From assembly GCA_964007875.1 (NCBI GenBank), contig CAXGAH010000001.1, forward strand, positions 1 through 64,000: a DNA stretch of 64,000 nucleotides, given 5' to 3'. The stretch is from UBA1275 sp002323515. Its GTDB lineage: Bacteria > Bacteroidota > Rhodothermia > Balneolales > Balneolaceae. Under the pieces are notes generated by a model, which was not told the origin of the DNA, did no database searches, and worked only from the letters and a program-made list of their open reading frames with translations. Each line of letters opens with the position of its first letter. Positions within the stretch are counted from its first letter, which is position 1. Position numbers and translations under genes: made by a program. Of the stretch, positions 1 to 7,169 are shown one piece after another.

Positions 1-69
1 TCTATGTTAGACTTCAAATATATGCTTTTTTATGCAACAGAACAATAAATCTAAACAGCTACATGCAAA

Positions 70-1011
70 TTAAATATGTCGCTCTTTTAATATTTCTAGA
101 CTTTTCTTCATGTCTAAATTTAGTTGGGTTACTAATTCATTTGAACTAATAAACTTTTGTTCATCACGAATTCGATCTATTAAGAATACTCTAAGATTTT
201 GCCCATAAATCTTATCATTAAATGAAAATAAATGAACCTCAATACGTTGATTTTGCCCATTGAAAGTCGGTCTATTACCTATGTTCATCATCCCTTTGTA
301 CATATGGCCATCTAATTGCGCAAGAACCGCATAGATACCCTCTCTTGGTATGAGCTTATCTCTATGACTTAATTGAATGTTTGCTGTTGGGAATCCAATG
401 GTTCTGCCTCGTTCGTCACCATGCACTATTACGCCCTCAAAGCTATATGGCCTCCCCAAGAATTCTTCTGCTTGGATTGCATTTCCATGTATCTCTAAAG
501 ATTGGCGAATCTTAGTACTACTAATCGTTAAATCACCCATTTCTTTTTTGTCCACTATCTCTACCTCAAAGTGTAGAGGTGAAGACATTTTCTGTAAGGT
601 TTGAGCATTCCCATCTCTATTCTTTCCAAAGTGATGATCATACCCAATAATAAAATACGAAAGGCCAATTTTAGCGGATAGTATATTGGTTACAAATTCT
701 TCTGAATTTTGGAGAGAAAAATCTCGTGTGAATGGTATGACACACAAAACATCTATACCTATTTTACTTAAATGCCTTGAGCGTTCTTCTAAGGTCGTTA
801 ATAATTTGATACCATCATCACCCGCATGAATAATACTTCTAGGATGTGGGTCAAAGCTAACTACCACACTTCTACATTTATGTTGTTTAGCCTTTTGTAC
901 AAGCCGCTTCATCAGAGACACATGACCTTGATGTATACCATCAAATGTACCCACTGTTAGTACTGTATCCTTTTGATAAAGGATGTCATCGATGTAGCGA
1001 ATCTCTGTCAT
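70..1011 (-). CDS. ribF: Bifunctional riboflavin kinase / FAD synthetase
   Basis: This enzyme phosphorylates riboflavin to FMN and then adenylylates FMN to FAD in the cytoplasm. At 313 residues it has the usual length. The N-terminal FAD synthetase half shows the nucleotidyl-transferase motif GTFDGIHQGH at residues 21-30, GYDHHFGKNRDG near residue 125 and ISSTKIRQ near 165. The C-terminal flavokinase half shows GRTIGFPTANI, MNIGNRPTF and the EVHLF segment that holds the catalytic Glu. It is the last recognised gene of the rimP-nusA-infB-rbfA-truB-ribF operon, 23 bases downstream of truB. In related genomes rpsO often follows; positions 1-69 hold only non-coding sequence. The assignment is firm. 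Confidence 0.96.
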   Translation of the reverse strand: MTEIRYIDDILYQKDTVLTVGTFDGIHQGHVSLMKRLVQKAKQHKCRSVVVSFDPHPRSIIHAGDDGIKLLTTLEERSRHLSKIGIDVLCVIPFTRDFSLQNSEEFVTNILSAKIGLSYFIIGYDHHFGKNRDGNAQTLQKMSSPLHFEVEIVDKKEMGDLTISSTKIRQSLEIHGNAIQAEEFLGRPYSFEGVIVHGDERGRTIGFPTANIQLSHRDKLIPREGIYAVLAQLDGHMYKGMMNIGNRPTFNGQNQRIEVHLFSFNDKIYGQNLRVFLIDRIRDEQKFISSNELVTQLNLDMKKSLEILKERHI

Positions 1012-1034
1012 ACAATCAAAAATCTGAGAGAATA

Positions 1035-1754
1035 TTATTTAATCAATGAATCAAAAACATTGATTTCAATAGCTTTTTCGGCCTCAAAATCACCAATTTT
1101 ACTTCTTTTTAACCCGCAAAGATGAGCACGTGATCCTAATGCAATTCCAAGATCATGGGCTATGCTACGAATATAAGTTCCTTTAGAGCAACTAATCGTG
1201 AGTTCTAATGTATCATCCTTAAATGAGTGAATATAGCTTGAATAAATGTAAACAGGCCGTGATTCTAACGCAATAGTTTTACCTTTACGTGCCAATTTAT
1301 ACAACTTTTTACCATCTCTTTTTAACGCTGAGTACATAGGTGGTATTTGTTGAATTTCACCGTTAAAATGAGCAAGTAAAACCCGTTGTATATCTTGTAA
1401 ATTGATATGTTTATAGTCAGCTACTTCATCGAACTCTGTTTCAGAGTCATAGCTTGGCGTGCTTGCACCAAACTTAATCTGGGCAATATATTCTTTGGTT
1501 TGTGACTGAATTTGATCGATACTTTTCGTGGCTTTCCCGAAGCACAATACCAACAACCCATCAGCCATAGGATCCAAAGTTCCAGCATGTCCCACCTTTT
1601 TTCTTTGGATTCTGGAACGGATATATTTAACCACATCAAAACTAGTCCAACCCAATGGTTTATTAACTAGTAGTATACCAGCTATAGTATCTGTGGCTTC
1701 AAACTCAGAAGGAAAGTTTAACGAGTCAAAAATTGGAAAATCAGTCCATTGCAT
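1035..1754 (-). CDS. truB: tRNA pseudouridine(55) synthase
   Basis: TruB isomerises U55 in the T-loop of most tRNAs. The 239-residue protein has NKPLGWTSFDVV near residue 32 and GHAGTLDPMADG near residue 56, where the Asp of TLDP is the catalytic nucleophile, plus the GTYIRSIAHDLG motif near residue 192. It ends soon after the catalytic domain, so the C-terminal PUA domain of the 314-residue E. coli enzyme is absent; short forms like this are common in the Bacteroidota and relatives. It lies 21 bases downstream of rbfA in the same operon. Confidence 0.96.
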   Translation of the reverse strand: MQWTDFPIFDSLNFPSEFEATDTIAGILLVNKPLGWTSFDVVKYIRSRIQRKKVGHAGTLDPMADGLLVLCFGKATKSIDQIQSQTKEYIAQIKFGASTPSYDSETEFDEVADYKHINLQDIQRVLLAHFNGEIQQIPPMYSALKRDGKKLYKLARKGKTIALESRPVYIYSSYIHSFKDDTLELTISCSKGTYIRSIAHDLGIALGSRAHLCGLKRSKIGDFEAEKAIEINVFDSLIK

Positions 1755-1775
1755 ACAACTAGCGTAATCACCTAT

Positions 1776-2120
1776 TTACTTCTTTTCTATTTTTTTAAAT
1801 AGCTGTTCTATAGAGTCTACGTATTCACTAGTATCGTCTTCATAAAAATGAAGCTCTGGTATTTTACGTACTTGATTTCTTATCCGAGAGGCTAACTCAA
1901 ATTTGATCTGCTTTTGTTGATCGTCTAGATACGAATATATTGTTTTGGGATCACGATTTGGCGAAAAAACACTTAAGTATACTTTAGCTATTGATAAATC
2001 AGGGCTTAACTGCACTTTAGTGATGGTTACAAAACACCCATCTGGCTGGAAGTTACGCTGAATAATTTCCCCTAAATCTCGACGAAATAACTCATTTAAC
2101 CGTTGTAAGCGAATACTCAT
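1776..2120 (-). CDS. rbfA: 30S ribosome-binding factor RbfA
   Basis: RbfA is a small KH-fold maturation factor that binds the 30S subunit near the 5' helix of 16S rRNA and helps late assembly, especially in the cold. The 114-residue length is normal. The N-terminal RLQRLNELFRRDLGEIIQR helix and the central LSPDLSIAKVYLSVF strand are typical, as is the RIRNQVRKIPELHFYEDD segment. It starts one base after the infB stop codon, so translation is probably coupled. Confidence 0.95.
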   Translation of the reverse strand: MSIRLQRLNELFRRDLGEIIQRNFQPDGCFVTITKVQLSPDLSIAKVYLSVFSPNRDPKTIYSYLDDQQKQIKFELASRIRNQVRKIPELHFYEDDTSEYVDSIEQLFKKIEKK

Positions 2121-2121
2121 G

Positions 2122-5037
2122 TTAATTTGATTCGTCTAAGGTTCGTTTTTCTTCGGTCATTTTATAGCTTTCAAAGGAGTCTCCAACCTTTAGGTCATTA
2201 TAATTCCGAATACTTATTCCACATTCGTAACCAGAACTCACTTCTTTTACATCTTCCTTGAAACGTTTTAAAGCCCCAATTTCACCATCATATATGACGA
2301 CTCCATCTCTTATGATGCGGAGTGGGTTATTTCGGTCAATTTTACCATCGGTAACATAACATCCTGCAATAGTTCCTACTTTTGATACTTTGAATATCTC
2401 TCGTACTTCTACAGAACCCATGATCTGTTCTTTTATTTCGGGAGATAACAAGCCTTCAAGTGCATCTCTCACTTCATCCACCGCATCGTAGATCACACTA
2501 AATAATCGTACATCGATTTCCTCGTTCTCCGCAAGTTTTCTAGCCTGTGCGGTAGGTCGAACTTGGAAACCAATAATAATAGCATCGGATGCAGAAGCTA
2601 GAAGAACGTCCGATTCTGATATGGCACCAGCACCTGTATGAATAATACTCACGGATACTTCTTCGGTTCCTAATTTTTGAAGTGCACCGGATAGAGCTTC
2701 AATTGAGCCATCCACATCTGCTTTAATAATGATGTTGAGCTCAGATATTTCGCCTAGGGCCATTCTTCTGGATAAGTCATCCAGAGTCATATGTTTGGTT
2801 TTTCTGAGCGCTTGTTCACGACGAATTTGTTGACGTTGATTCGCTATTTCTTTTGCAGCTTTCTCATCGGTTGCAACACGTATTTTATCACCTGCTTGAG
2901 GTATTTCATCAAATCCTGTTAGCTGTACAGGTGTCGCAGGTCCAGCTTCTTTGATTCGTACACCTAAGTCGTTTTCCATTGCTCGAACTCTACCATAACA
3001 AGGTCCAGCAACAAATGGGTCCCCCACTTTTAGTGTACCATTCTGGACCAAGATATTTGCCACAATACCTTTACCCTTATCTAATCTAGATTCAAGGACT
3101 ACACCATCTGCACGCCGATCGGGGTTAGCCTTTAATTCTAATAATTCTGCTTCAATCACTACTTTTTCAAGTAAATCGGCAATTCCCATACCCGTTTTAG
3201 CTGACACCAATGCAAACTGTGTAGATCCTCCCCAGTCTTCGACAATAACCGAATGGTCGGATAACTGCTGCTTTATCTTATCTGGTGAGGCACCAGGTTT
3301 GTCCATTTTATTAATGGCAACTACCATTGGGACACCAGCCGCCTTCGCGTGATTAATCGCTTCAATAGTCTGAGGCATAACCGAGTCATCAGCAGCAACT
3401 ACAAGAATTACAATATCAGTTGCTTGTGCTCCACGTGAACGCATAGCGGTGAACGCCTCGTGACCTGGTGTATCTAAGAAGGTTATTTTCTTTTCGTTAT
3501 GTAAAACCTCATAGGCTCCAACATGCTGAGTGATACCCCCAGCTTCACCCTCTGCTACTCGTGCTTCTCGGATATAATCTAACAAAGAAGTCTTACCGTG
3601 GTCAACATGCCCCATTACCGTTATAATGGGTGCTCTACCTTGTAAATCAGCTTCCTCATCGACTTCTTCTTCAAACTCTTCAACCATTTCCTCTGCATCG
3701 ATAAAGACAACTTCTTTACCAAATTCCTCAGAAACTAACTCAATAGTTCCGGCATCTAAACGTTGATTAATCGTAATCATGAGTCCAATACTCATGCAGG
3801 CAGATATGATATCCGTCACACTTACCTCAAGTTCTTCTGCCAAGTCATTCGCAGTTATAAACTCAGTAACTTCGATAACCGAATTACCTTGCGCATCTTG
3901 TTCTTGCTGTAACTGTAATTCCTCTTCTCTTTCTTCCTTACGTTGTCTTCTTCTCTTTCCTCGTTTATTTCCGACCGTAGAACCACCCTGAATTTTTTTC
4001 AGCGTTTCTTTCATCATACGATCTACATCAATCTCATCTACTTCGGTTTTACTAACCTTCTTTTTAGACTTCTTCTTTGTAGTTACAGTTGGTTTGTTAG
4101 TAGATTTTTCTTGGGTTCCCGCTGGTGTTATAGGTCGGTCCTTCTTACGCTTTCTCTTCTTTCTAGGTTGTCCATCAGAATTTTTATCACTAGTAAATGC
4201 AGCTTTACCTAATACTTTTGTTCCTTTAAGCTTACCAGCACGCCCTCGAATAATGTCTTCTTCACTTTCTACATCAGATGTTGGTTTCTGAGGCGAAGTA
4301 GTCATCTCACCCCTTTCCTCATCGTCTTGTCTTCCTTCTACAACTGTATCTTCATCCGTAACATCATTGGATGCATCTTCACTATTAGATTCAGTAGTTC
4401 GCTCAGTTAATACACTAGCTGCAGTCGTTTTAGATTCAGAAGCCTGCTTTTCATCCTCATTAGTTTCTTTTATCTCATCAGATGTAACTTCGTCATCAGA
4501 CTTTGTTGAGGCCAAGGAGCTTGTTAATTTTTCATCTAAAACCTCAGTATCACTCTCAGTTGGTTCATCTTCTTCAGTATGTGGCTCTAAATCTACTTCA
4601 ACTTTGTCTTCAGCAATCTGAACTTCGCCAGAGGTTTCTTCTATCACCTCTGCTTGGCTAGGAACGGAACCCTCATCCACGGGTTCAAGTCCTCCAAGTA
4701 GATCATCTTCAATTGAGGCTATAGTTGTTTTATCTTCCGGCTCTTCGTCTTCTAATGGCTCCAAAAATTGATCTACCGTAACACTGTCATTACGCTGATT
4801 CATCATTTGATTACGTCTTGACTCGTAAGCTTCTTTAGCGCGTTCATGATCTGCACTTTTGGCTTTGTCTTCCCCATAAACCTGCTCTAAGACAACATAC
4901 ATGTCGGGTGTAATCTTAAAGTTTGGACGATTGGAGGCAGTAAGTCCTTTGTCTTCTAATGTATCTACGATGGATTGAGTAGATACGTTGAATTCAGAAG
5001 CTACTTTGAATAACGGTTTGGGTCTATTTATGGGCAT
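2122..5037 (-). CDS. infB: Translation initiation factor IF-2
   Basis: IF-2 is the GTPase that places initiator fMet-tRNA on the 30S subunit and promotes subunit joining. The 971-residue protein starts with an IF2_N domain (residues about 3-50), then a long Glu/Asp/Ser/Thr-rich linker (about 90-270), a Lys/Arg-rich stretch (about 290-370) and a second IF2_N-like domain (about 390-445). The G domain begins near residue 473 with GHVDHGKT, followed by DTPGHEAF, NKMDKPGA and SAKTGMG. The C-terminal domains II, III and C2 are complete. The linker is longer and more acidic than the conserved core requires, but long linkers are common in this protein. It lies between nusA (56 bases upstream) and rbfA. 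Confidence 0.97.
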   Translation of the reverse strand: MPINRPKPLFKVASEFNVSTQSIVDTLEDKGLTASNRPNFKITPDMYVVLEQVYGEDKAKSADHERAKEAYESRRNQMMNQRNDSVTVDQFLEPLEDEEPEDKTTIASIEDDLLGGLEPVDEGSVPSQAEVIEETSGEVQIAEDKVEVDLEPHTEEDEPTESDTEVLDEKLTSSLASTKSDDEVTSDEIKETNEDEKQASESKTTAASVLTERTTESNSEDASNDVTDEDTVVEGRQDDEERGEMTTSPQKPTSDVESEEDIIRGRAGKLKGTKVLGKAAFTSDKNSDGQPRKKRKRKKDRPITPAGTQEKSTNKPTVTTKKKSKKKVSKTEVDEIDVDRMMKETLKKIQGGSTVGNKRGKRRRQRKEEREEELQLQQEQDAQGNSVIEVTEFITANDLAEELEVSVTDIISACMSIGLMITINQRLDAGTIELVSEEFGKEVVFIDAEEMVEEFEEEVDEEADLQGRAPIITVMGHVDHGKTSLLDYIREARVAEGEAGGITQHVGAYEVLHNEKKITFLDTPGHEAFTAMRSRGAQATDIVILVVAADDSVMPQTIEAINHAKAAGVPMVVAINKMDKPGASPDKIKQQLSDHSVIVEDWGGSTQFALVSAKTGMGIADLLEKVVIEAELLELKANPDRRADGVVLESRLDKGKGIVANILVQNGTLKVGDPFVAGPCYGRVRAMENDLGVRIKEAGPATPVQLTGFDEIPQAGDKIRVATDEKAAKEIANQRQQIRREQALRKTKHMTLDDLSRRMALGEISELNIIIKADVDGSIEALSGALQKLGTEEVSVSIIHTGAGAISESDVLLASASDAIIIGFQVRPTAQARKLAENEEIDVRLFSVIYDAVDEVRDALEGLLSPEIKEQIMGSVEVREIFKVSKVGTIAGCYVTDGKIDRNNPLRIIRDGVVIYDGEIGALKRFKEDVKEVSSGYECGISIRNYNDLKVGDSFESYKMTEEKRTLDESN

Positions 5038-5093
5038 GTATAAGTGTTTTGTATACGATCTAAACTACCAATTTATGATTGAATTGTACAATT

Positions 5094-6344
5094 CTAATCC
5101 TCAAATTCGTAGGCAATGACTTCAATAATTTTACGAGCCAATGCTTCATCTATTTCATCGTTGGTTCGACTAACAATTTCATCGGCACTCAGTTCCAACA
5201 CCGCACGAGCCGTATCACAACCAATTGAAAAAAGAAGTTGAATGGTTTTATCACCAAAATCATCCGCGAACTCAGCTAAATCGATATCATCTTCTTCTTC
5301 TACTTCTCGATAAACATCAATTTCACATTCCGATAATTTTGAAGCAAGTCGAATGTTAACACCACCTTTACCGATAGCTTTAGAAACCTGATCAGCAGGT
5401 ACTAAAACACTAGCTTTTTCTCCCTTTTCGTCTAACTCAACTTTCATCACGTCAGCAGGTTGAAGTGCTCTTTTAATGAATTCAACTCGATCTTTGGTGT
5501 AATTGATTACATCAATATTCTCGTTCTGTAATTCCCGAACAATTGCGTGAATTCGAATTCCTTTCATACCAACACAAGCGCCAACGGGATCGATTCGCTC
5601 ATCATGTGACTGAACAGCCACTTTGGAACGATCACCAGGGGCTCGGGCTACTTTGACTAAGTCGATAATACCGTCAAATACTTCAGGTATCTCATTCTCA
5701 AATAAACGTTCTAAAAAGAGTTCAGAAGTCCTAGAAATTATTACGGTAGGGTTGCCATTTTTCATGTGCACACCAGTTACAACTGCACGAATAGTGTCCC
5801 CTTTCCTATATCGGTCTTTATAAATTTGTTCATTTCGAGGAAGTAAGAGTTCAACCCCATTATGATTCACAAGAATGTCTTTATTATGACGCACCTGATA
5901 TACATCACCCAGAATGATTTCGCCAACTCTATCCGTATAATCTTCATAGATGTTATCTTTCTCAATTTCTCGGATGCGTTGCGCTAACTGTTGACGAGCC
6001 ATATTCACCGCTCTACGTCCAAAATCCAAAATGTTAACTTCCTGAGCTAATTCATCGTACAATTCGATATCAGGATCGATTTTTTGAGCATCTTCTAAAG
6101 ATATTTCACCTATAGGATCCGCTAATTCTTCTGCTGGTACAACTTCCTGTATATGCAAAATTTGAATTTCTCCTCTATCTGCATTCAAAATCACCGAAAA
6201 CGCATCATCCGTTTCGTATTTCTTTCGAATCATTGTTCTAAATACATCTTCCAATATGGTTAACAGAAGATCTCGATCAATACCTTTTTCTTTTGCTATT
6301 TCAGCAAAAGAGGAAATAATTTGTTTAGAAAAATCAGGCTGCAT
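5094..6344 (-). CDS. nusA: Transcription termination/antitermination factor NusA
   Basis: NusA binds RNA polymerase and nascent RNA and modulates pausing, termination and antitermination. The 416-residue protein has the N-terminal polymerase-binding domain (about 1-125), an S1 domain (about 133-200, with VGEIILGDVYQV) and two KH domains (to about 345; GACVGMKGIRI and SKAIGKGGVNIRLA). A single helix-hairpin-helix-like segment ends the protein. The two acidic repeats at the C-terminus of the 495-residue E. coli protein are missing, as in many other phyla. It sits 17 bases downstream of rimP. Confidence 0.96.
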   Translation of the reverse strand: MQPDFSKQIISSFAEIAKEKGIDRDLLLTILEDVFRTMIRKKYETDDAFSVILNADRGEIQILHIQEVVPAEELADPIGEISLEDAQKIDPDIELYDELAQEVNILDFGRRAVNMARQQLAQRIREIEKDNIYEDYTDRVGEIILGDVYQVRHNKDILVNHNGVELLLPRNEQIYKDRYRKGDTIRAVVTGVHMKNGNPTVIISRTSELFLERLFENEIPEVFDGIIDLVKVARAPGDRSKVAVQSHDERIDPVGACVGMKGIRIHAIVRELQNENIDVINYTKDRVEFIKRALQPADVMKVELDEKGEKASVLVPADQVSKAIGKGGVNIRLASKLSECEIDVYREVEEEDDIDLAEFADDFGDKTIQLLFSIGCDTARAVLELSADEIVSRTNDEIDEALARKIIEVIAYEFED

Positions 6345-6361
6345 TGAGGTGAAATTTAAAG

Positions 6362-6817
6362 TTAGATTGTAGGGATAATTTTGGCTTCAATAATGTGAGC
6401 AAAGGGTATTACTATGTTTTCATCTTCAACGATTAGTTGAATATTCGTAGAGTCAATATCCTTCAATTGCCCCATGATTTTATCAACTTCTTCATTGTCT
6501 TTTCGATATCGCACTCTGCAAGTACGGCCTATGTTCTTGGGATATTGACGAATATCACTCAAAGGTCTACTCAACCCGGGTGAAGAAACATTGAGGCGAT
6601 AACGACCTAGTTCTACATCAAAAGCCTCAAGTAAAAAGCCCAATTCACGGCTAATTTTTGAACAAACATCAATTGAAAGGTGCTCCTCTTCTTTGTCGAG
6701 ATAAATCCACAACTCCATGGGTGTAGTGTGTTTGATTTCCACATCTACCACAAACACGCCGTGCGAGGAAGCACATTGCTGTGCTAATTCGAAGATTTTT
6801 TCCGTGCTGGTTTCCAT
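6362..6817 (-). CDS. rimP: Ribosome maturation factor RimP
   Basis: RimP assists assembly of the 30S head. The 151-residue protein shows the RimP order: an N-terminal alpha/beta domain with LEAFDVELGRYRLNVSSPGLSRPL near residues 70-95 (the SSPGLSRPL signature), then an SH3-like domain with IMGQLKDIDSTNIQLIVE. It is the first gene of the nusA-infB operon. A terminator-like hairpin lies 55-78 bases upstream of its start on the same strand, which may attenuate the operon (inference). Confidence 0.94.
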   Translation of the reverse strand: METSTEKIFELAQQCASSHGVFVVDVEIKHTTPMELWIYLDKEEEHLSIDVCSKISRELGFLLEAFDVELGRYRLNVSSPGLSRPLSDIRQYPKNIGRTCRVRYRKDNEEVDKIMGQLKDIDSTNIQLIVEDENIVIPFAHIIEAKIIPTI

Positions 6818-7169
6818 ACTGTTTGTACTGAGTAAACTTTTACTTTAACTATAGTTATAAAAAATAAAAAAAGCGGGAACCCCTCGGCGCCCACTAAGAC
6901 TCCTAAGATAGGTTAAAATAGCGTCAATTTCAATTTCAGAAGAATTATAAAGTGTACTCTTTAGATTAATGCGCCTTACTTCCTGAAAATAATGTTGGTC
7001 CTTTTTTGTAGTAATGTCTATTACTTTATACTTTATTCAATTAACTATCCCTACTAAAAATAGAAGATATATGACAATGTTAGATGTGTTGAACGAACAT
7101 TCTCATAACTAACCCCACATAGTAACTCACGTTTCTTTTCAATCAACCTTACAATAACTATTGATTATT
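6818..7169. other. Divergent intergenic region rimP / propeller gene
   Basis: About 350 bases lie between two divergent genes and should hold both promoters. I see a GC-rich hairpin followed by T7 on the minus strand (6859-6895), and no RNA gene. A minus-strand reading frame of about 60 codons without an ATG, GTG or TTG start covers part of the region; I do not call it. Confidence 0.6.
6859..6895 (-). terminator. Terminator-like hairpin upstream of rimP
   Basis: On the minus strand AGTGGG (6895-6890) can pair with CCCGCT (6877-6872), five Watson-Crick pairs plus one G-T wobble, around a GC-rich loop. It is followed by TTTTTTTATTTTTT. The shape is that of an intrinsic terminator. Because it precedes rimP on the same strand, it could be a leader attenuator or could end an upstream transcript that I cannot identify. 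No folding energy was calculated. Confidence 0.45.

Noticed and set aside
1..69. Possible rpsO or other gene after ribF
   Set aside because: The 69 bases show no coding frame; any such gene is outside the window.
3943..4621. Several plus-strand frames opposite infB
   Set aside because: They are Ser-rich antisense shadows of the Glu/Lys-rich IF-2 linker, not genes.
6853..7051. About 60-codon minus-strand open frame upstream of rimP
   Set aside because: It has no ATG, GTG or TTG start after the preceding stop, and its end is formed by the hairpin and T-tract, so a chance frame is more likely.
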